Shown in pieces: positions 46,050 through 54,877 of a stretch of DNA of 64,000 nt; position 1 is the first letter of the stretch, and every line of letters starts with the position of its first letter. The DNA is from Bryobacterales bacterium (lineage in GTDB: Bacteria; Acidobacteriota; Terriglobia; Bryobacterales; Bryobacteraceae): the NCBI GenBank assembly GCA_025463005.1, contig JAOAPR010000046.1:1-64000 (forward strand), in the 5' to 3' direction. Made by a program: the position numbers and the translations under genes. Below the pieces are notes generated by a model. It searched no databases. It was not told the origin of the DNA and worked only from the letters and a program-made list of their open reading frames with translations.

Positions 46050-46075
46050 AAAGGCCCTACCTCCATAGGGCCTTT
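46050..46075 (+). terminator. Intrinsic terminator-like hairpin
   Basis: AAAGGCCCTA at 46050-46059 pairs perfectly with TAGGGCCTTT at 46066-46075 around loop CCTCCA. The sequence after it (ATTGCATTTG) is T-containing, and the A/T ends of the stem supply the U-run on the RNA. It ends the PEP-CTERM transcript. Confidence 0.75.
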
Positions 46076-46118
46076 ATTGCATTTGGAGTATAGATTGCTC
46101 TAGTCGGAGTGGAGCAAG

Positions 46119-46442
46119 ATGATTACAGCGGCTTTAGAAGAACGTTTTCTATGTTTGGACATGCTCTGCGTGAGCTGGGTAAATCGCTCGGGCAAAGCCT
46201 CTTCGGACTGCGCGATCGTGATGGAAATCTGGAACTCGGGAGCCATACTCCAGAGCGAAACTACCATCCCGCAGGACTCGATTCTGACCATCGAGACCCC
46301 AGGTGGGCCCGTACGGGCCAAAGTCAGTTCATGTACCCAGGACGATTATGGCTTCCTGGTTCAGGTGGTCGTGGATCCGACTGAACACTGGTTCCCCGAG
46401 TCCTACCATCCGATTCATCTGCTTCCCAGTGCGCCCGCCTAG
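46119..46442 (+). CDS. Small PilZ-like protein of unknown function
   Basis: 107 residues; starts at an ATG 44 bases after the terminator hairpin. The C-terminal half is a beta-barrel-like domain (DSILTIETPGGPVRAKVSSC, then TQDDYGFLVQVVVDP, ending HWFPESYHPIHLLPS) that looks PilZ-like. The canonical RxxxR and DxSxxG marks for c-di-GMP are not evident, so binding is doubtful. It is transcribed toward the second LuxI-like gene and is convergent with it. Confidence 0.6.
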   Translation: MITAALEERFLCLDMLCVSWVNRSGKASSDCAIVMEIWNSGAILQSETTIPQDSILTIETPGGPVRAKVSSCTQDDYGFLVQVVVDPTEHWFPESYHPIHLLPSAPA

Positions 46443-46466
46443 TGGCCGCCACGCAAAATTTGCTCG

Positions 46467-47381
46467 CTATGGGAACGCTGGCGCGGTTGATCCCAGGAAG
46501 TCAGGTGTGGAACTCCGTCGAGGCCGCTCACGGTTCCAACTAAGAGCTTCGGCACCATCTGCCAGCACTGAAACAGAGCGAAGCTCTTCTTTGATCTCCT
46601 CGATCCACACCGAGTATCGCGGATTTGGCGCCCACGAATAGAAACGCAGGACTTCCATTTCACATTTGAACTGGTGGTCCTCGTACGGGGGCAATTCCAG
46701 GCCTTCATATTCAAGCGAGCGGCCTCCGATTCGTCGCAGGATCGATGCTGAGCAGTGGCGCCGCGTTACCGTGCTGATTCCTACCGAGCCTCCTAACACT
46801 TGCGACAAACTGTACATGGCCAGCGCCATTCGGACGGCCTCGGTTGTCCCACGAATCCCTGCGGCGAGTGCCCATCCTCCAATTTCTACACAGGGCAAAT
46901 TCAGGCGCCGCGACAAGTCACGTTCTGATTCCACCGCCGCTTTCAGCTTCCTGCCCCAGTCCGGCGAATGGGCGAGAGCAGAACGAGACACATTCAATTG
47001 CGAAAAGGGTGTCTCGTCTGGGTAAGCATGCTGACGCACACAACCGCACACCTGGCCGTCCTTGTCCACAACCAGCAAGTGCCAGCTACGCTCATCGATG
47101 TCGACCCGATGTCGACCATCCGTCAGTTGGGCTGCGTCGATTGCGCCATCTTCCAGGTAGACTTTGCCGCGCAATTTTTGCATTTGACCGAGCAATTTAT
47201 CGCGCCCGCGCGCGTCAGTGTGTACGCGGGCAAAGGAGTCCGGCACTACCCCCTTCGAAGGACTCAATAGTATCCATTTGCGCGACGACGTCGAGCGAAA
47301 TTCCCTCCGAGGAGTTTGCAGTTCTTCGCGCGAGCCTCTTGCTGGGTGCATCGATAGTGTTCTCCATCGGGCTAGATACAC
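46467..47381 (-). CDS. LuxI-like / PEP-CTERM-type N-acyltransferase, second copy
   Basis: 304 residues at most; the likely true start is further in, but the homologous region is clear. It matches the paralog at 43642-44436 block by block: MQKLRGKVYLEDGAI, SWHLLVVDKDGQVCGCVRQH, CVEIGGWALAAGIRGTTEAV and SASILRRIGGRSLEYEGLEL. Over the shared 210 residues roughly half are identical by eye. The C-terminus carries an extra 25-residue Pro/Ser-rich tail. It is a single-gene unit, not linked to the desaturase/GT operon. Confidence 0.75.
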   Translation of the reverse strand: MYLARWRTLSMHPARGSREELQTPRREFRSTSSRKWILLSPSKGVVPDSFARVHTDARGRDKLLGQMQKLRGKVYLEDGAIDAAQLTDGRHRVDIDERSWHLLVVDKDGQVCGCVRQHAYPDETPFSQLNVSRSALAHSPDWGRKLKAAVESERDLSRRLNLPCVEIGGWALAAGIRGTTEAVRMALAMYSLSQVLGGSVGISTVTRRHCSASILRRIGGRSLEYEGLELPPYEDHQFKCEMEVLRFYSWAPNPRYSVWIEEIKEELRSVSVLADGAEALSWNRERPRRSSTPDFLGSTAPAFP

Positions 47382-47617
47382 TCAGCCCTCTACTTTCCCT
47401 GTCCTGATTTGACTGCAACGGTGAGCGTGAAGCAGAGCACATCGTGGACCAAAGATACGCGCCCCTAAGGGTCTGCCGTTTCAGGGGCTTCGCACTAGCG
47501 CAAAATTTTCGCGTTCGTTCTTACTGAAACGTCCATGTAAAACTTTCTTAAATCAGGAGATTCGTCTTAACTCTGGTTCTCCATCATGACTGGTGGCGCG
47601 TTTTTGCGGTATGGCTT

Positions 47618-47866
47618 TTAATCCAGTTCGGCGTCAGTAAGCCCCAGGACGTAATTCAATCTTAGAAGCGCAGTTGTCACTCCGTCCTGCGCGGCGGAGT
47701 ATTCGCGGGATGCTGCCAGGAGCTGATTTAGATGGTCTGGCCCGTCGTTACCGCTCGAAATTGCTTGGACCACGTTTTCCAGGTGCCTAGCGGCACTCTT
47801 CTGGCGCAGTGCTGCTGCGTCCAGCGTATCCTGTAACTCTCTGATGATATGCTCGCGGTCCGCCAC
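47618..47866 (-). CDS. Small helical hypothetical protein
   Basis: 82 residues, helical and coiled-coil-like (IIRELQDTLDAAALRQKSAA, then HLENVVQAISSGND). No signal peptide. It lies alone between two convergent blocks. Composition and codon pattern look like real coding, but no family was recognised. Confidence 0.5.
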   Translation of the reverse strand: MADREHIIRELQDTLDAAALRQKSAARHLENVVQAISSGNDGPDHLNQLLAASREYSAAQDGVTTALLRLNYVLGLTDAELD

Positions 47867-48290
47867 ATAAGTCCTATGTCGCAGGAGGGGCTGCGCGTTT
47901 TGACATCCCGGAACATCCTTCGTTCCTCGCTGAAGGGATGTTTACCCCAGAGCTCTTGTTTCTTTGCGGGTGCCGAAATGCGACTGAATTATTTGCGCGG
48001 GACCGCTGCCGCCGCAGCGCGTCTGCAAATTTGCGATTACTGCTTTGACGAAGCAGACATCATCGATTCCTTGCCGCCGCCCAGGCTGGTCGTCCAGGAT
48101 GTCGAATTCGTACCTGTGCACGCAGGAAGGGTTTGGTCGCGGTTGTGACCTATTTGAAGTGATCCTGAAAAGGCGGGCGACCGCGGCGCGGCAGACTCAA
48201 AATTGTAACGTCACCACATTCCTGCCGTGGCCGGCAGCAGCACGCAAACCGTCAACACGCGAGTGAGAACATCGACCGAGAGAGAATTCT
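47867..48290. other. Intergenic region without credible gene
   Basis: About 420 bases. A short plus-strand frame at 47978-48148 with a CxxC-like segment was considered but lacks support. Nothing else recognisable was found. Confidence 0.4.
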
Positions 48291-48674
48291 TCATGCCTCA
48301 CCTTGGCGCTGGAGGTCGAGGCTGAGAAAACACTGATGACGCGTCTGGCCCGTAGTGGTCGGCTCGAGCACTTGCAGATACAGCCCCCCGGAGTCTGCCA
48401 TGTTCTTGATCACTGTTGGACAATTGATCAAAAGGACGTTTTTCGGCAAGATCTGGACCAGCAACTCCGCAGCATTCCGTTCCACGCGCGAGACATCGCA
48501 AAAATCCAGCACGATCCAACGGGTGGTCTCGCTGTCCAGCCCCATCAGGAAATCGGACCAGCCGACCAGGTCAAGGTCGGTCACTTGTCCGGCGACCTTC
48601 ACGATCGCCACCGTAGCGGTCTCGAAAACTCTACTAATTCTATACATGACGATTACGGTAGGAGCATGGCTCAT
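48291..48674 (-). CDS. STAS-domain protein (anti-sigma antagonist type)
   Basis: 127 residues from the ATG at 48674 (MSHAPTVIV...) or 120 from 48647. The STAS fold is suggested by TVAIVKVAGQVTDLDLVGW and TRWIVLDFCDVSRVERNAAE with a hydrophobic strand then VSRVERNAAELLV. In anti-sigma-factor antagonists a Ser or Thr at the strand-helix turn is phosphorylated; here the turn reads DVSRVERNA, so the Ser is present. It lies about 105 bases downstream of the sigma-54 activator gene with a perfect palindrome between. Confidence 0.7.
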   Translation of the reverse strand: MSHAPTVIVMYRISRVFETATVAIVKVAGQVTDLDLVGWSDFLMGLDSETTRWIVLDFCDVSRVERNAAELLVQILPKNVLLINCPTVIKNMADSGGLYLQVLEPTTTGQTRHQCFLSLDLQRQGEA

Positions 48675-48737
48675 GCCGTGGAATACGGGTCGTAAGTGGC
48701 TGAATCTATTGCTACAAGCCAGACATGTGTCAGTTTT

Positions 48738-48759
48738 CATTGCTGATATATCAGCAATG
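48738..48759. promoter_or_regulatory. Perfect 22-bp palindrome, candidate operator
   Basis: CATTGCTGATA joined to TATCAGCAATG is a perfect 22-base palindrome with no spacer. It lies between the stop of the sigma-54 activator (48779) and the start of the STAS gene, both on the minus strand. A dimeric regulator site upstream of the STAS gene is the simplest reading. A hairpin-forming 3' end of the activator mRNA is an alternative. Confidence 0.55.
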
Positions 48760-48778
48760 TGCCGAAAGGCCCACAGGA

Positions 48779-51700
48779 TTATTCGCGGCTTGCGAGGGCG
48801 CCGCGGTGTTTGGGGAGTTCGATACCTAGCTTCTTCATTCGGGACCACAGCGTGGATCGGTTGAGTCCTAGGATCTCGGCGGCACCGTTAGGACCCGCTA
48901 AAGTTCCCCCGGTTTGCTCCAGTGCGCGCAGGATTAGCCGCCGTTCGGCCTCTTCAAGCGTTGGAAGGCCCTCGCTGGGACGTGCCGTTGCCTGCCTGGG
49001 GCGATTCACCGCAAGGTGCTTGAGCTCCAGGATGTCAGACTGGCACAGGATTACGGCCCGTTCCAGCAGATTTGCGAGTTCGCGCACATTGCCCGGCCAA
49101 TCGTATTGCTGCAATTGCTCATACACGGCGCGGTTGATGCCCTGGATCCGCTTGCCCATGCGTTGCGAGAACTTACGAACAAAATAGCCGGCTAGTAGGG
49201 GAATATCGTCCATGCGCTCACGCAGCGGCGGAACTTCGATGGGAAAGACATTCAGGCGATAGAAAAGGTCCGCTCGGAACGCCCCTCGCCGAACCTCCTC
49301 TTCCAGATCTCGGTTCGTGGCCGCGATGACCCGTACATCCACTTTTTGGGTTTGCGAACCGCCCACCCGTTCAAACTCCTGTTCCTGCAAGACGCGCAGC
49401 AGCTTGGATTGGGTTTCGAGCGGCAGCTCTCCCACCTCATCGAGAAAAATTGTGCCGCGATGCGCCAGCTCAAAACGACCCTTTTTCTGCAAAACGGCTC
49501 CGGTGAAGGCGCCTTTTTCGTGGCCGAACAGCTCGCTTTCCACCAGGCTGGCCGGCAGCGCGCCGCAGTTCACTTTAACCATTACGCTCTGTCTTCGCTG
49601 GCTTCGATTGTGAAGCGCGCGGGCGATCAATTCCTTCCCGGTCCCCGTTTCTCCCAGGAGCAAAACCGTGGAGTCGGTCTGCGCCACCATCTCGATGCTG
49701 GTGAACACCTTTTGAATGGCCGGCGAACCACCCACGATCTCCTCGAAGTTCAGCTCGCTCTGCAACTCTTCCTGGAGATAGACATTTTCACGCTGCAACT
49801 GATCCAGCATTTCCTCCGACTGTTTCCGCTGGCCGATGTCGCGCAGGATGATAGTGAATAATCTGCCGGTCGAGACGTCGGTCCGCGATACCGTGGCCTC
49901 GATCGGAAATTGCTCGCCGTTCTTGCGGACCGCGCGCAGACCCTCAGGAATCCAGCTTTGCGGGGACCCGGAACCGGCCGAAGCGATATATCCTGACAGG
50001 GTCTGCTCGAGCTGCTCGGAGAGAAATGCGTCCATCCTCCGGCCCACCGCCTCCGACGAATCGCACCGAAACACTTTTTCGGCCGCCTCGTTGAAGATAA
50101 CGATTCTTCTTTCGGAATCGATGACTACGATCGCGTCCATGGCCGAACGGAAAATGCCGGCCAGCCTTTCCTCGGTTTCTTTATGGGCGCGCTCCGCCCG
50201 CTTCCGTTCCGTAATGTCCAGCAGAAAGGTCTGGCTGAACAGGAACTTGCCGCTCCCATCCTTCTTGACCACCGAGGATATCTGCAGATCCACCCGCTCG
50301 CCGTTTTTCTTGGAGGCCTGGACCTCAGCGTCTTTAAGGAAACCCTCGCGCGCGAGTCTGGGCATAAGATCATCGCGCACGTACGTCTGATATTCCGGTG
50401 CAGCATAGTTCGCTACGGGCCGGCCAATCACCTCGCTGCGCTCATATCCAAGCGTCTGCAACCAGAACTCATTCACATCCAGGATGCGGCCGTTTTCGTC
50501 GACTGAGTGCATCATGATCGGCGTGTTGTTGTAAAGCGCCCGAACCCGCTCTTCGCTTTCCCGAATCCGGATATTGGCGTCGGAGAGTTCCATAGTTCGC
50601 TCCGCGACGCGCCGCTCCAGATCCGCCGCGTGATGCGCTACCTGTTGGTTCAAGTGGGCATGCCGGATGGCCACCGCGAGACTATCGGCCACATCCTGCG
50701 CAATTTCCACGTGCTCCGCTGAGAAAGCCGCGATCTCGTTCGAACCCAGATTCAGCGTGCCGATCAGTTCACCATTGGCCAGCAGCGGAACCGCGACAAT
50801 GGACCGAATGCCGTCTGCTTCCAGCGCCGCTCGCGTCGGAGAGATTGCTAAGTGCGCGACGTTTGGCACTACATAGGGCCGGCCCTGCCGAAGGTCGTCC
50901 GGATCGCCAAAAAGATCCAGGGGCACATGAGATCCAATGCCGAGCTGCGTTCTTTCCGAAGGCAATACACCTACCAAACGGGCGGTAACACCCCCGGGTT
51001 CGACCACCGATACGCTGGCGCGCGGGCACGGAACCAGCTCATGAAAGCGGGCTAACACCGCCTCCGCGATCTCATGGACGGAACGCGCCGAAAGAATCGC
51101 GCGATCCGTCTGCCGCAGCAATTTCAAGCGCTGGCTGTATCGCCGGAGGGCATGTTCTGCCTGTTTCCGTGCGGTGATGTCGCGCTGAACGCCGAAGTTG
51201 CCGGTAAACCGCCCTTCCAGATCGTATATACAGATGTAGTCTCCATCGAGCCACACCGGCGTGCCATCGAGGCGGCGTTCCTCGCTTTCGCCATGCCGAT
51301 GTCCGGCATCGAGCATTTGTCTGCAGTACTGGCGCCCCTGTACGGGATTGTGGGCGAAAACATCCATCGGCCTCCGCCCCAGGACTTGTTCGCGGGATGC
51401 TCCGTGCAGCCGCAGCATCGCATCGTTCACCTTGGTGATCCGCTGATGCTCGAAGATGTAATCCAGGACCTTTTCTTTATCGACGCTGTCATCCCAGCGG
51501 ACTGGCTCGTCCAGCATCATAAAGAAAAACCCGTCCAGCGACTGGGAGAAAAACAGCTCGAGCTGGTCGAACGATTTCCGGAGCTCGCGCTCCACCTCCC
51601 GGCGGCGATCCGTCTCGAACACCAGTGCAATCAGGTCCGCCAGTGAGGCCGCGAAATTCTGTTCGTCGACTCGCCAGGAACGGGACGAGCCGGTGTGTTC

Positions 51701-52156
51701 ATTGCACAGGACCCCCGCGACGCGGCCTTCGCGACGAATCGGCACATCCAGCATCGCGAAGATATTCAGGACGTCAAGATAGCCGTAGGCGAACTCGCTG
51801 GTGGAAGCGTCGGTGCGAGCATCGTCCGCCGCTATGGTCCGGCTTTCTTGTAGCGCCTTAAAGTACCGCGGATATTTCCCGACCTCGAGAATCGCTCCGC
51901 TTTCCTGGGCGTCGCAGTCGCGATAAACGCGATCAAAAAGATGGAGGCAGCGAAGCTCCGTTTGGTCGTCGTTAAACATCCAGATGCTAACCCGGGCCAC
52001 CTCGAGCGCATCCGCGGCGAGAGCGGTGATTCGGGCTAGCGCGTCATTGAGGGTCGCGGAACCGACACGGGAAATCTCGACCAGCGCCGCCTGGAACTGC
52101 AGTGTTTGAAAACCAGCTCGCGAGTTCGATATATCCGGCATTACCGACGGGCCCAA
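48779..52156 (-). CDS. Sigma-54-dependent activator with GAF and multiple PAS sensor domains
   Basis: 1125 residues. From the N-terminus: GAF (about 20-180), PAS (190-340), GAF (350-490, ending SLAVAIRHAHLN), two further PAS (520-790, with LFSQTFLLDITERKRAE), then the AAA+ domain. That domain has Walker A GETGTGKE, sigma-54 contact GAFTGA, Walker B-type GTIFLDEVGEL, and ends with a Fis-type HTH (GAAEILGLNRSTLWSRMKKL). A second in-frame ATG lies 15 bases inside. It senses unknown small ligands and activates sigma-54 promoters by hydrolysing ATP. Confidence 0.93.
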   Translation of the reverse strand: MGPSVMPDISNSRAGFQTLQFQAALVEISRVGSATLNDALARITALAADALEVARVSIWMFNDDQTELRCLHLFDRVYRDCDAQESGAILEVGKYPRYFKALQESRTIAADDARTDASTSEFAYGYLDVLNIFAMLDVPIRREGRVAGVLCNEHTGSSRSWRVDEQNFAASLADLIALVFETDRRREVERELRKSFDQLELFFSQSLDGFFFMMLDEPVRWDDSVDKEKVLDYIFEHQRITKVNDAMLRLHGASREQVLGRRPMDVFAHNPVQGRQYCRQMLDAGHRHGESEERRLDGTPVWLDGDYICIYDLEGRFTGNFGVQRDITARKQAEHALRRYSQRLKLLRQTDRAILSARSVHEIAEAVLARFHELVPCPRASVSVVEPGGVTARLVGVLPSERTQLGIGSHVPLDLFGDPDDLRQGRPYVVPNVAHLAISPTRAALEADGIRSIVAVPLLANGELIGTLNLGSNEIAAFSAEHVEIAQDVADSLAVAIRHAHLNQQVAHHAADLERRVAERTMELSDANIRIRESEERVRALYNNTPIMMHSVDENGRILDVNEFWLQTLGYERSEVIGRPVANYAAPEYQTYVRDDLMPRLAREGFLKDAEVQASKKNGERVDLQISSVVKKDGSGKFLFSQTFLLDITERKRAERAHKETEERLAGIFRSAMDAIVVIDSERRIVIFNEAAEKVFRCDSSEAVGRRMDAFLSEQLEQTLSGYIASAGSGSPQSWIPEGLRAVRKNGEQFPIEATVSRTDVSTGRLFTIILRDIGQRKQSEEMLDQLQRENVYLQEELQSELNFEEIVGGSPAIQKVFTSIEMVAQTDSTVLLLGETGTGKELIARALHNRSQRRQSVMVKVNCGALPASLVESELFGHEKGAFTGAVLQKKGRFELAHRGTIFLDEVGELPLETQSKLLRVLQEQEFERVGGSQTQKVDVRVIAATNRDLEEEVRRGAFRADLFYRLNVFPIEVPPLRERMDDIPLLAGYFVRKFSQRMGKRIQGINRAVYEQLQQYDWPGNVRELANLLERAVILCQSDILELKHLAVNRPRQATARPSEGLPTLEEAERRLILRALEQTGGTLAGPNGAAEILGLNRSTLWSRMKKLGIELPKHRGALASRE

Positions 52157-52198
52157 ATACGGGGATGAATAGGGGTATTGTATCAGCGGCTTGTTGAG

Positions 52199-52219
52199 AT
52201 TTCAGCCCCGCGCTGAAAT
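52199..52219. promoter_or_regulatory. Inverted repeat upstream of the sigma-54 activator
   Basis: ATTTCAGC at 52199-52206 and GCTGAAAT at 52212-52219 form an 8-base inverted repeat with a 5-base spacer. It lies about 45 bases upstream of the activator start. Its half-site shares TCAGC with the 22-bp palindrome at 48738-48759 (TATCAGC), and TATCAGC and TGTCAGC occur alongside. It may be the activator's own binding site. Confidence 0.45.
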
Positions 52220-52373
52220 GTCAGCATTCACATCTTCCAAATCGAGCGCAGAGTCCTCTGCACTCTAGCGTCAAGTTATTGAACAGGATGTACTTGCATT
52301 ACGCGCAGTAGTTTGGCCTCAACTGTGCCTTCTGAGCGCCATCTTTCCACGATTTTGAAAGGATTTGAACACC

Positions 52374-53795
52374 ATGAAGAGTTCACTTATTCTCACAATT
52401 GGATTCGCCGGCATCATCGCGGCGCAGGTTCCTGACTTCACGCCACCCACGCCGTTGATCGGTGCGGTGATACACAACAATACGGCCACAGCGCAGCGGC
52501 TGCTGGCCGCGGGAGCAAATCCCAACGAAGCCCAGATGCTCGGCTTCCCGGCCATTTTCTTTCCTCTGGTATTCCGGAATAGCGAGCTCTTTCACGTGAT
52601 GGTGGAGAGAGGGGCAGACGTGCAGGCGCGGGATGCTTCAGGTTCGACGGCCCTGATGTGGGCGGCCTCGAATGAGGCTGGCGACCCAACGCTGGTCGAA
52701 GAACTCCTGCGCCTGGGTCTGGATCCGAAGGCCAAAAATCAGGCGGGCGAAACGGCCCTGACCGCCGCCCGAAAAGGGCGCACGCCGGTAGTGCTGGCGC
52801 TTGAAAAGGCGCTCGAAAAAACTGGACCTTCGGACCAGGATGGCGTTCGAGAGTCCGCGCGGCGGGCGATTGCACTGCTGCAAAAAACGAGCCCCCAATT
52901 CATACGGGTATCCGGATGCGTCTCCTGCCACAATCAATTTCTGCCGCAAATGGCAATCGCGGCCGCGCGCGCCCACGGCGTCGCGGTCGATGAGAAATCC
53001 GCGCGGTTGACAACCGAAGCTTCGATGGCGCTCCTGAAGTCGCTGATGGAGGAAACCGCCAAGTCGAGCGACCGGATTCCCGATCCATCGATCACTGTGA
53101 GCTATGCCCTACTCGGACTGGCGGCCGACAGCTATCCGGCAGACGCTAACACGGAGGCGATGGCCCACCTGGTGGCGCACTGGCAGATGGACGACGGCGG
53201 TTTCCGCGCGTTTCCCCTGCGGCCGCCGATCGAATCGAGCCACTTTACAGCAACGGCGCTGAGCCTGCGAGCCTTGCAGCTTTACGGCAGGGATTCGGAA
53301 GAGCAGGTTCTGCGCGCCCGCGCCTGGCTTCTCCGTTCCGCGCCCGAGACGACGGAAGATCGCGCCATGCAGTTGCTTGGCTTGGCGTGGGCGAAGGTTG
53401 AGATCGGCGAGCTCCGCGAACGAGCGCAGGGTCTGCTGGCCGAGCAGCGTCCGGATGGCGGCTGGGCCCAATTGCCGAATCTGGAAACAGATGCCTATGC
53501 GACCGGGCAGGCACTCGTTGCTTTGCAGCGCGGCGCCAAACTCCCAGCTTCTGACCCCGTGATCCAGCGCGGAATCGCATTCCTGGTGCGCACGCAGTTC
53601 GGCGACGGTTCCTGGCTGGTCCGCACGCGATCATTCCCGTTCCAGCCGTACAAAGAAAGCGGGTTCCCGTACGGCAAAGACCAGTGGATCTCCGCGGCGG
53701 GAACCAGTTGGGCAGCCATGGCTCTCTCGCTGGCGCTTCCTGCGCAAAAGGAAGAACCGCGGGTGCTGTTTTCCGCCCGGCCGAGCGAAGAGTAA
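52374..53795 (+). CDS. Ankyrin / CxxCH / alpha-toroid (prenyltransferase-like) secreted protein
   Basis: About 473 residues from the ATG at 52374, with AAAGGA 10 bases upstream; a TTG nine bases earlier is possible. A signal peptide (LILTIGFAGIIAAQ) is followed by ankyrin repeats (ATAQRLLAAGANPNEAQ, GSTALMWAASNEAGDPT, GETALTAARKGRTPV). A heme-type motif CVSCH lies in VSGCVSCHNQF near residue 184. Then comes an alpha/alpha toroid like squalene cyclase or geranylgeranyltransferase subunits (QRPDGGWAQLPNLETDAYAT, QFGDGSWLVRTRSFPFQPY). An unusual combination. Confidence 0.85.
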   Translation: MKSSLILTIGFAGIIAAQVPDFTPPTPLIGAVIHNNTATAQRLLAAGANPNEAQMLGFPAIFFPLVFRNSELFHVMVERGADVQARDASGSTALMWAASNEAGDPTLVEELLRLGLDPKAKNQAGETALTAARKGRTPVVLALEKALEKTGPSDQDGVRESARRAIALLQKTSPQFIRVSGCVSCHNQFLPQMAIAAARAHGVAVDEKSARLTTEASMALLKSLMEETAKSSDRIPDPSITVSYALLGLAADSYPADANTEAMAHLVAHWQMDDGGFRAFPLRPPIESSHFTATALSLRALQLYGRDSEEQVLRARAWLLRSAPETTEDRAMQLLGLAWAKVEIGELRERAQGLLAEQRPDGGWAQLPNLETDAYATGQALVALQRGAKLPASDPVIQRGIAFLVRTQFGDGSWLVRTRSFPFQPYKESGFPYGKDQWISAAGTSWAAMALSLALPAQKEEPRVLFSARPSEE

Positions 53796-53834
53796 TTTCA
53801 GAAACAAGGTGCGTCCACCGGCAGGAGGAAAACA

Positions 53835-54368
53835 ATGGATCGAATCTTCAGAGAACACATGTCGGAATTGTATTGGCTGGCCTTCCTACTGACGGGAGAC
53901 CGGGAGAGAAGCGTTCAAGCCTTCACCGGAGCTCTGAACGCCGACGCTACGCCCCCGGCCTTCCAGAAGTTCTTGCTTGCATGGGCGCGCAAGCTCGTGA
54001 TCGTGGCCGCTGTGGGAACGATCCGTCGTGAACTGGCCGAGTCGGTGTTGCGAACTCGGCCAGCAACCAGGGAAGAACTCGCGGGGTTGGCTCGTCTGGC
54101 TTCGGCTGACCTCGCCCACCTTACCAAGGGCGAACTGGAAGAAGTTCTGGTCGCCATGGATGTATTTCAAAGATGCGCGGTGATTCTGACTGTTCTGGAG
54201 GGCCTGCCGGTGAAAGACGCCGCCGCTCTGCTCGCCGTCGATGACGGCACGTTGAAAGCCACGCAAGCTCGGGGCGTGGCCGAAATGACTTGGAGAATGG
54301 CCGACGTAGTCCCGCCGGCGTCGCAGCGTAATTTGAGCCTCGGCGTTTTGCAGTTGTGTTCTTCGTAA
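53835..54368 (+). CDS. Sigma-70-like (degenerate ECF) regulator
   Basis: 177 residues with GGAGGAAAAC just upstream. The N-terminal half resembles sigma region 2 (FREHMSELYWLAFLLTGDRE). The C-terminal half resembles region 4 with an HTH (DVFQRCAVILTVLEGLPVKD, AAALLAVDDGTLKATQARGV). Region 2.4 and the usual promoter-contact aromatic residues are not visible, so it may not bind core polymerase well. It is 40 bases downstream of the ankyrin/toroid gene, same strand, probably co-transcribed. Confidence 0.65.
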   Translation: MDRIFREHMSELYWLAFLLTGDRERSVQAFTGALNADATPPAFQKFLLAWARKLVIVAAVGTIRRELAESVLRTRPATREELAGLARLASADLAHLTKGELEEVLVAMDVFQRCAVILTVLEGLPVKDAAALLAVDDGTLKATQARGVAEMTWRMADVVPPASQRNLSLGVLQLCSS

Positions 54369-54375
54369 ATCCGTG

Positions 54376-54858
54376 TCAGAGTTTCGCGGCCAGTGCAGCG
54401 AGCTGGTCGGTGCACTGACCCCAGCCCTGATGAAATCCCATTTTCTCGTGGGCTTCGCGATCAGCCACCGTCCAGTGACGAACGACGGCTGTGTATTTTG
54501 TCTTGCCGCCCTGGTCCTCAAAAGTCAGGATCACCGTCATGAACGGTTTTTCGGACGGCTCCCAAGCCTTGGTGTAGGCGTCGGTAAAGACGAGGCGCTC
54601 GTTTTGGACGACTTCGAGATAGACGCCCCTGTTTGGCATGTCGTTCCCTTGGGGATCGCGCATGACGATCAGGTTTTTACCACCCGGCCGTGGATCAATT
54701 TCCGCGACGGGTGTCGTATAGGGAAGAGGTGCGAACCACTGCTTAAGAAGTTCAGGATCGGTCCATGCCCGGAACACCTTTTCGCGCGGCGCGTCGAGGA
54801 TACGGGTCAACACAAGCTCGCGATCTGAAACCGGTGCAGTTTTGTCTGCGGTATTCAT
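54376..54858 (-). CDS. SRPBCC / AHSA1 family protein
   Basis: 160 residues with family marks LVLTRILDAPREKVFRAWTD, LLKQWFAPLPYTTPVAEID and DPRPGG, ending HQGWGQCTDQLAAL. START-like hydrophobic-cavity proteins of this type often sit next to a DoxX or a sigma-like gene. It is convergent with the sigma-like gene (gap 7 bases). The DoxX gene is 19 bases upstream on the same strand. Confidence 0.9.
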   Translation of the reverse strand: MNTADKTAPVSDRELVLTRILDAPREKVFRAWTDPELLKQWFAPLPYTTPVAEIDPRPGGKNLIVMRDPQGNDMPNRGVYLEVVQNERLVFTDAYTKAWEPSEKPFMTVILTFEDQGGKTKYTAVVRHWTVADREAHEKMGFHQGWGQCTDQLAALAAKL

Positions 54859-54877
54859 CGTCCTTCTCCTTCGAGTA

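Noticed and set aside
47978-48148. Short plus-strand frame with a CxxC-like segment
   Set aside because: 57 residues, no ribosome site and only one CxxC pair; no family resemblance.
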